From NCBI GenBank assembly GCA_903772945.1, contig CAICTM010000772.1, positions 1-49,124 on the forward strand: a stretch of DNA of 49,124 bases. The letters run 5' to 3'. Under the pieces are notes generated by a model that did not search any database, was not told the origin of the DNA, and was given only the letters and a program-made list of their open reading frames with translations. Within the stretch, counting starts at the first letter, position 1; every line of letters starts with the position of its first letter. Positions 49,008-49,124 of the stretch are shown here, in pieces. Origin of the DNA: Seminavis robusta (lineage: Eukaryota > Bacillariophyta > Bacillariophyceae > Naviculales > Naviculaceae). The position numbers were made by a program, and so were the translations under genes.

Positions 49008-49124
49008 ATGGATACCCCACATGATGATGCACCGCATCAGCTCCTCAATGCCTCTCAAACAAGATTACCCTTAAGGCAACGACGCCCGTCCAAGACCACA
49101 TTTGGCAAGATCGACAGCGGCAAC
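49008..49124 (+). CDS. Possible start of an unidentified gene (partial)
   Basis: An ATG at 49008 opens a frame that runs to the window end (39 codons: MDTPHDDAPHQLLNA..., then a basic stretch RLPLRQRRPSKTTFG). It is too short to judge; the acidic-to-basic pattern resembles the start of a nuclear or retroelement protein. It may be chance. Confidence 0.25.
   Translation, partial: MDTPHDDAPHQLLNASQTRLPLRQRRPSKTTFGKIDSGN

Noticed and set aside
1..49124. tRNA or rRNA genes
   Set aside because: I looked for T-loop (GGTTCGAATCC-like) sequences with matching acceptor stems and found none that fold as a tRNA; no rRNA core sequence was seen.

Overview
The window looks like nuclear DNA of a pennate diatom (inference). 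The clearest marker is an intact fucoxanthin chlorophyll a/c-binding protein gene (28837-29442) whose signal peptide is followed by an AFAP-type plastid entry motif. Supporting this are a Copia element of the diatom CoDi type, a membrane-anchored LRR protein, dense gene packing on both strands, and short GT-AG introns of roughly 80-160 nt. I cannot name the species from sequence alone.

Layout. 1-2046: the tail of a Tudor/Agenet-like gene converges on a three-exon PA-TM-RING ubiquitin ligase. 2472-7883: a complete, very young LTR retrotransposon (269-bp LTRs that read as identical, CCATT target duplication, gag and pol in one frame split by a single UGA). 8714-22296: a block with a genome-maintenance flavour, holding a DONSON-like gene, a prolyl 4-hydroxylase, the large subunit of replication protein A (RPA1, four exons), a Ser-rich/RGG nuclear protein with a perfect E2F-type palindrome upstream, and an F-box/C2H2 protein. 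22455-27423: an accessory stretch with minisatellites, a hairpin, a small unknown gene and a large transposase-like gene whose two reading frames join at an A AAA AAG slippery heptamer. 28837-37008: the FCP gene, a four-TM protein, an LRR membrane protein, a glycosyltransferase and a CRAL-TRIO protein. 37579-47087: a secretory membrane protein with 18- and 11-residue amphipathic repeats, a CXC (tesmin/TSO1/LIN54) DNA-binding protein, an M16 metalloprotease with a twin-arginine-like leader, a GNAT-like protein and an F-box-like/helical-repeat protein. 47391-48890: repeat-rich DNA with an array of inverted TTAGGGCAGAG units, a TIR-bounded MITE inserted into the tail of a decayed non-LTR retrotransposon, and a hairpin cluster.

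How the genes fit together: DONSON, RPA1 and a CXC protein (CXC proteins belong to E2F-linked DREAM-type complexes in other eukaryotes) all concern DNA replication or cell-cycle transcription, and the E2F-like site adds to that theme. The rest is ordinary mixed eukaryotic gene content. The most unusual items are the possible self-primed, readthrough-expressed Copia element, the candidate programmed frameshift in the 24.2-27.4 kb gene, and the nested repeat structure at the right end.

Exon joins were derived by hand from GT/AG sites, reading phase and protein continuity. They are explicit in each entry and should be treated as predictions.
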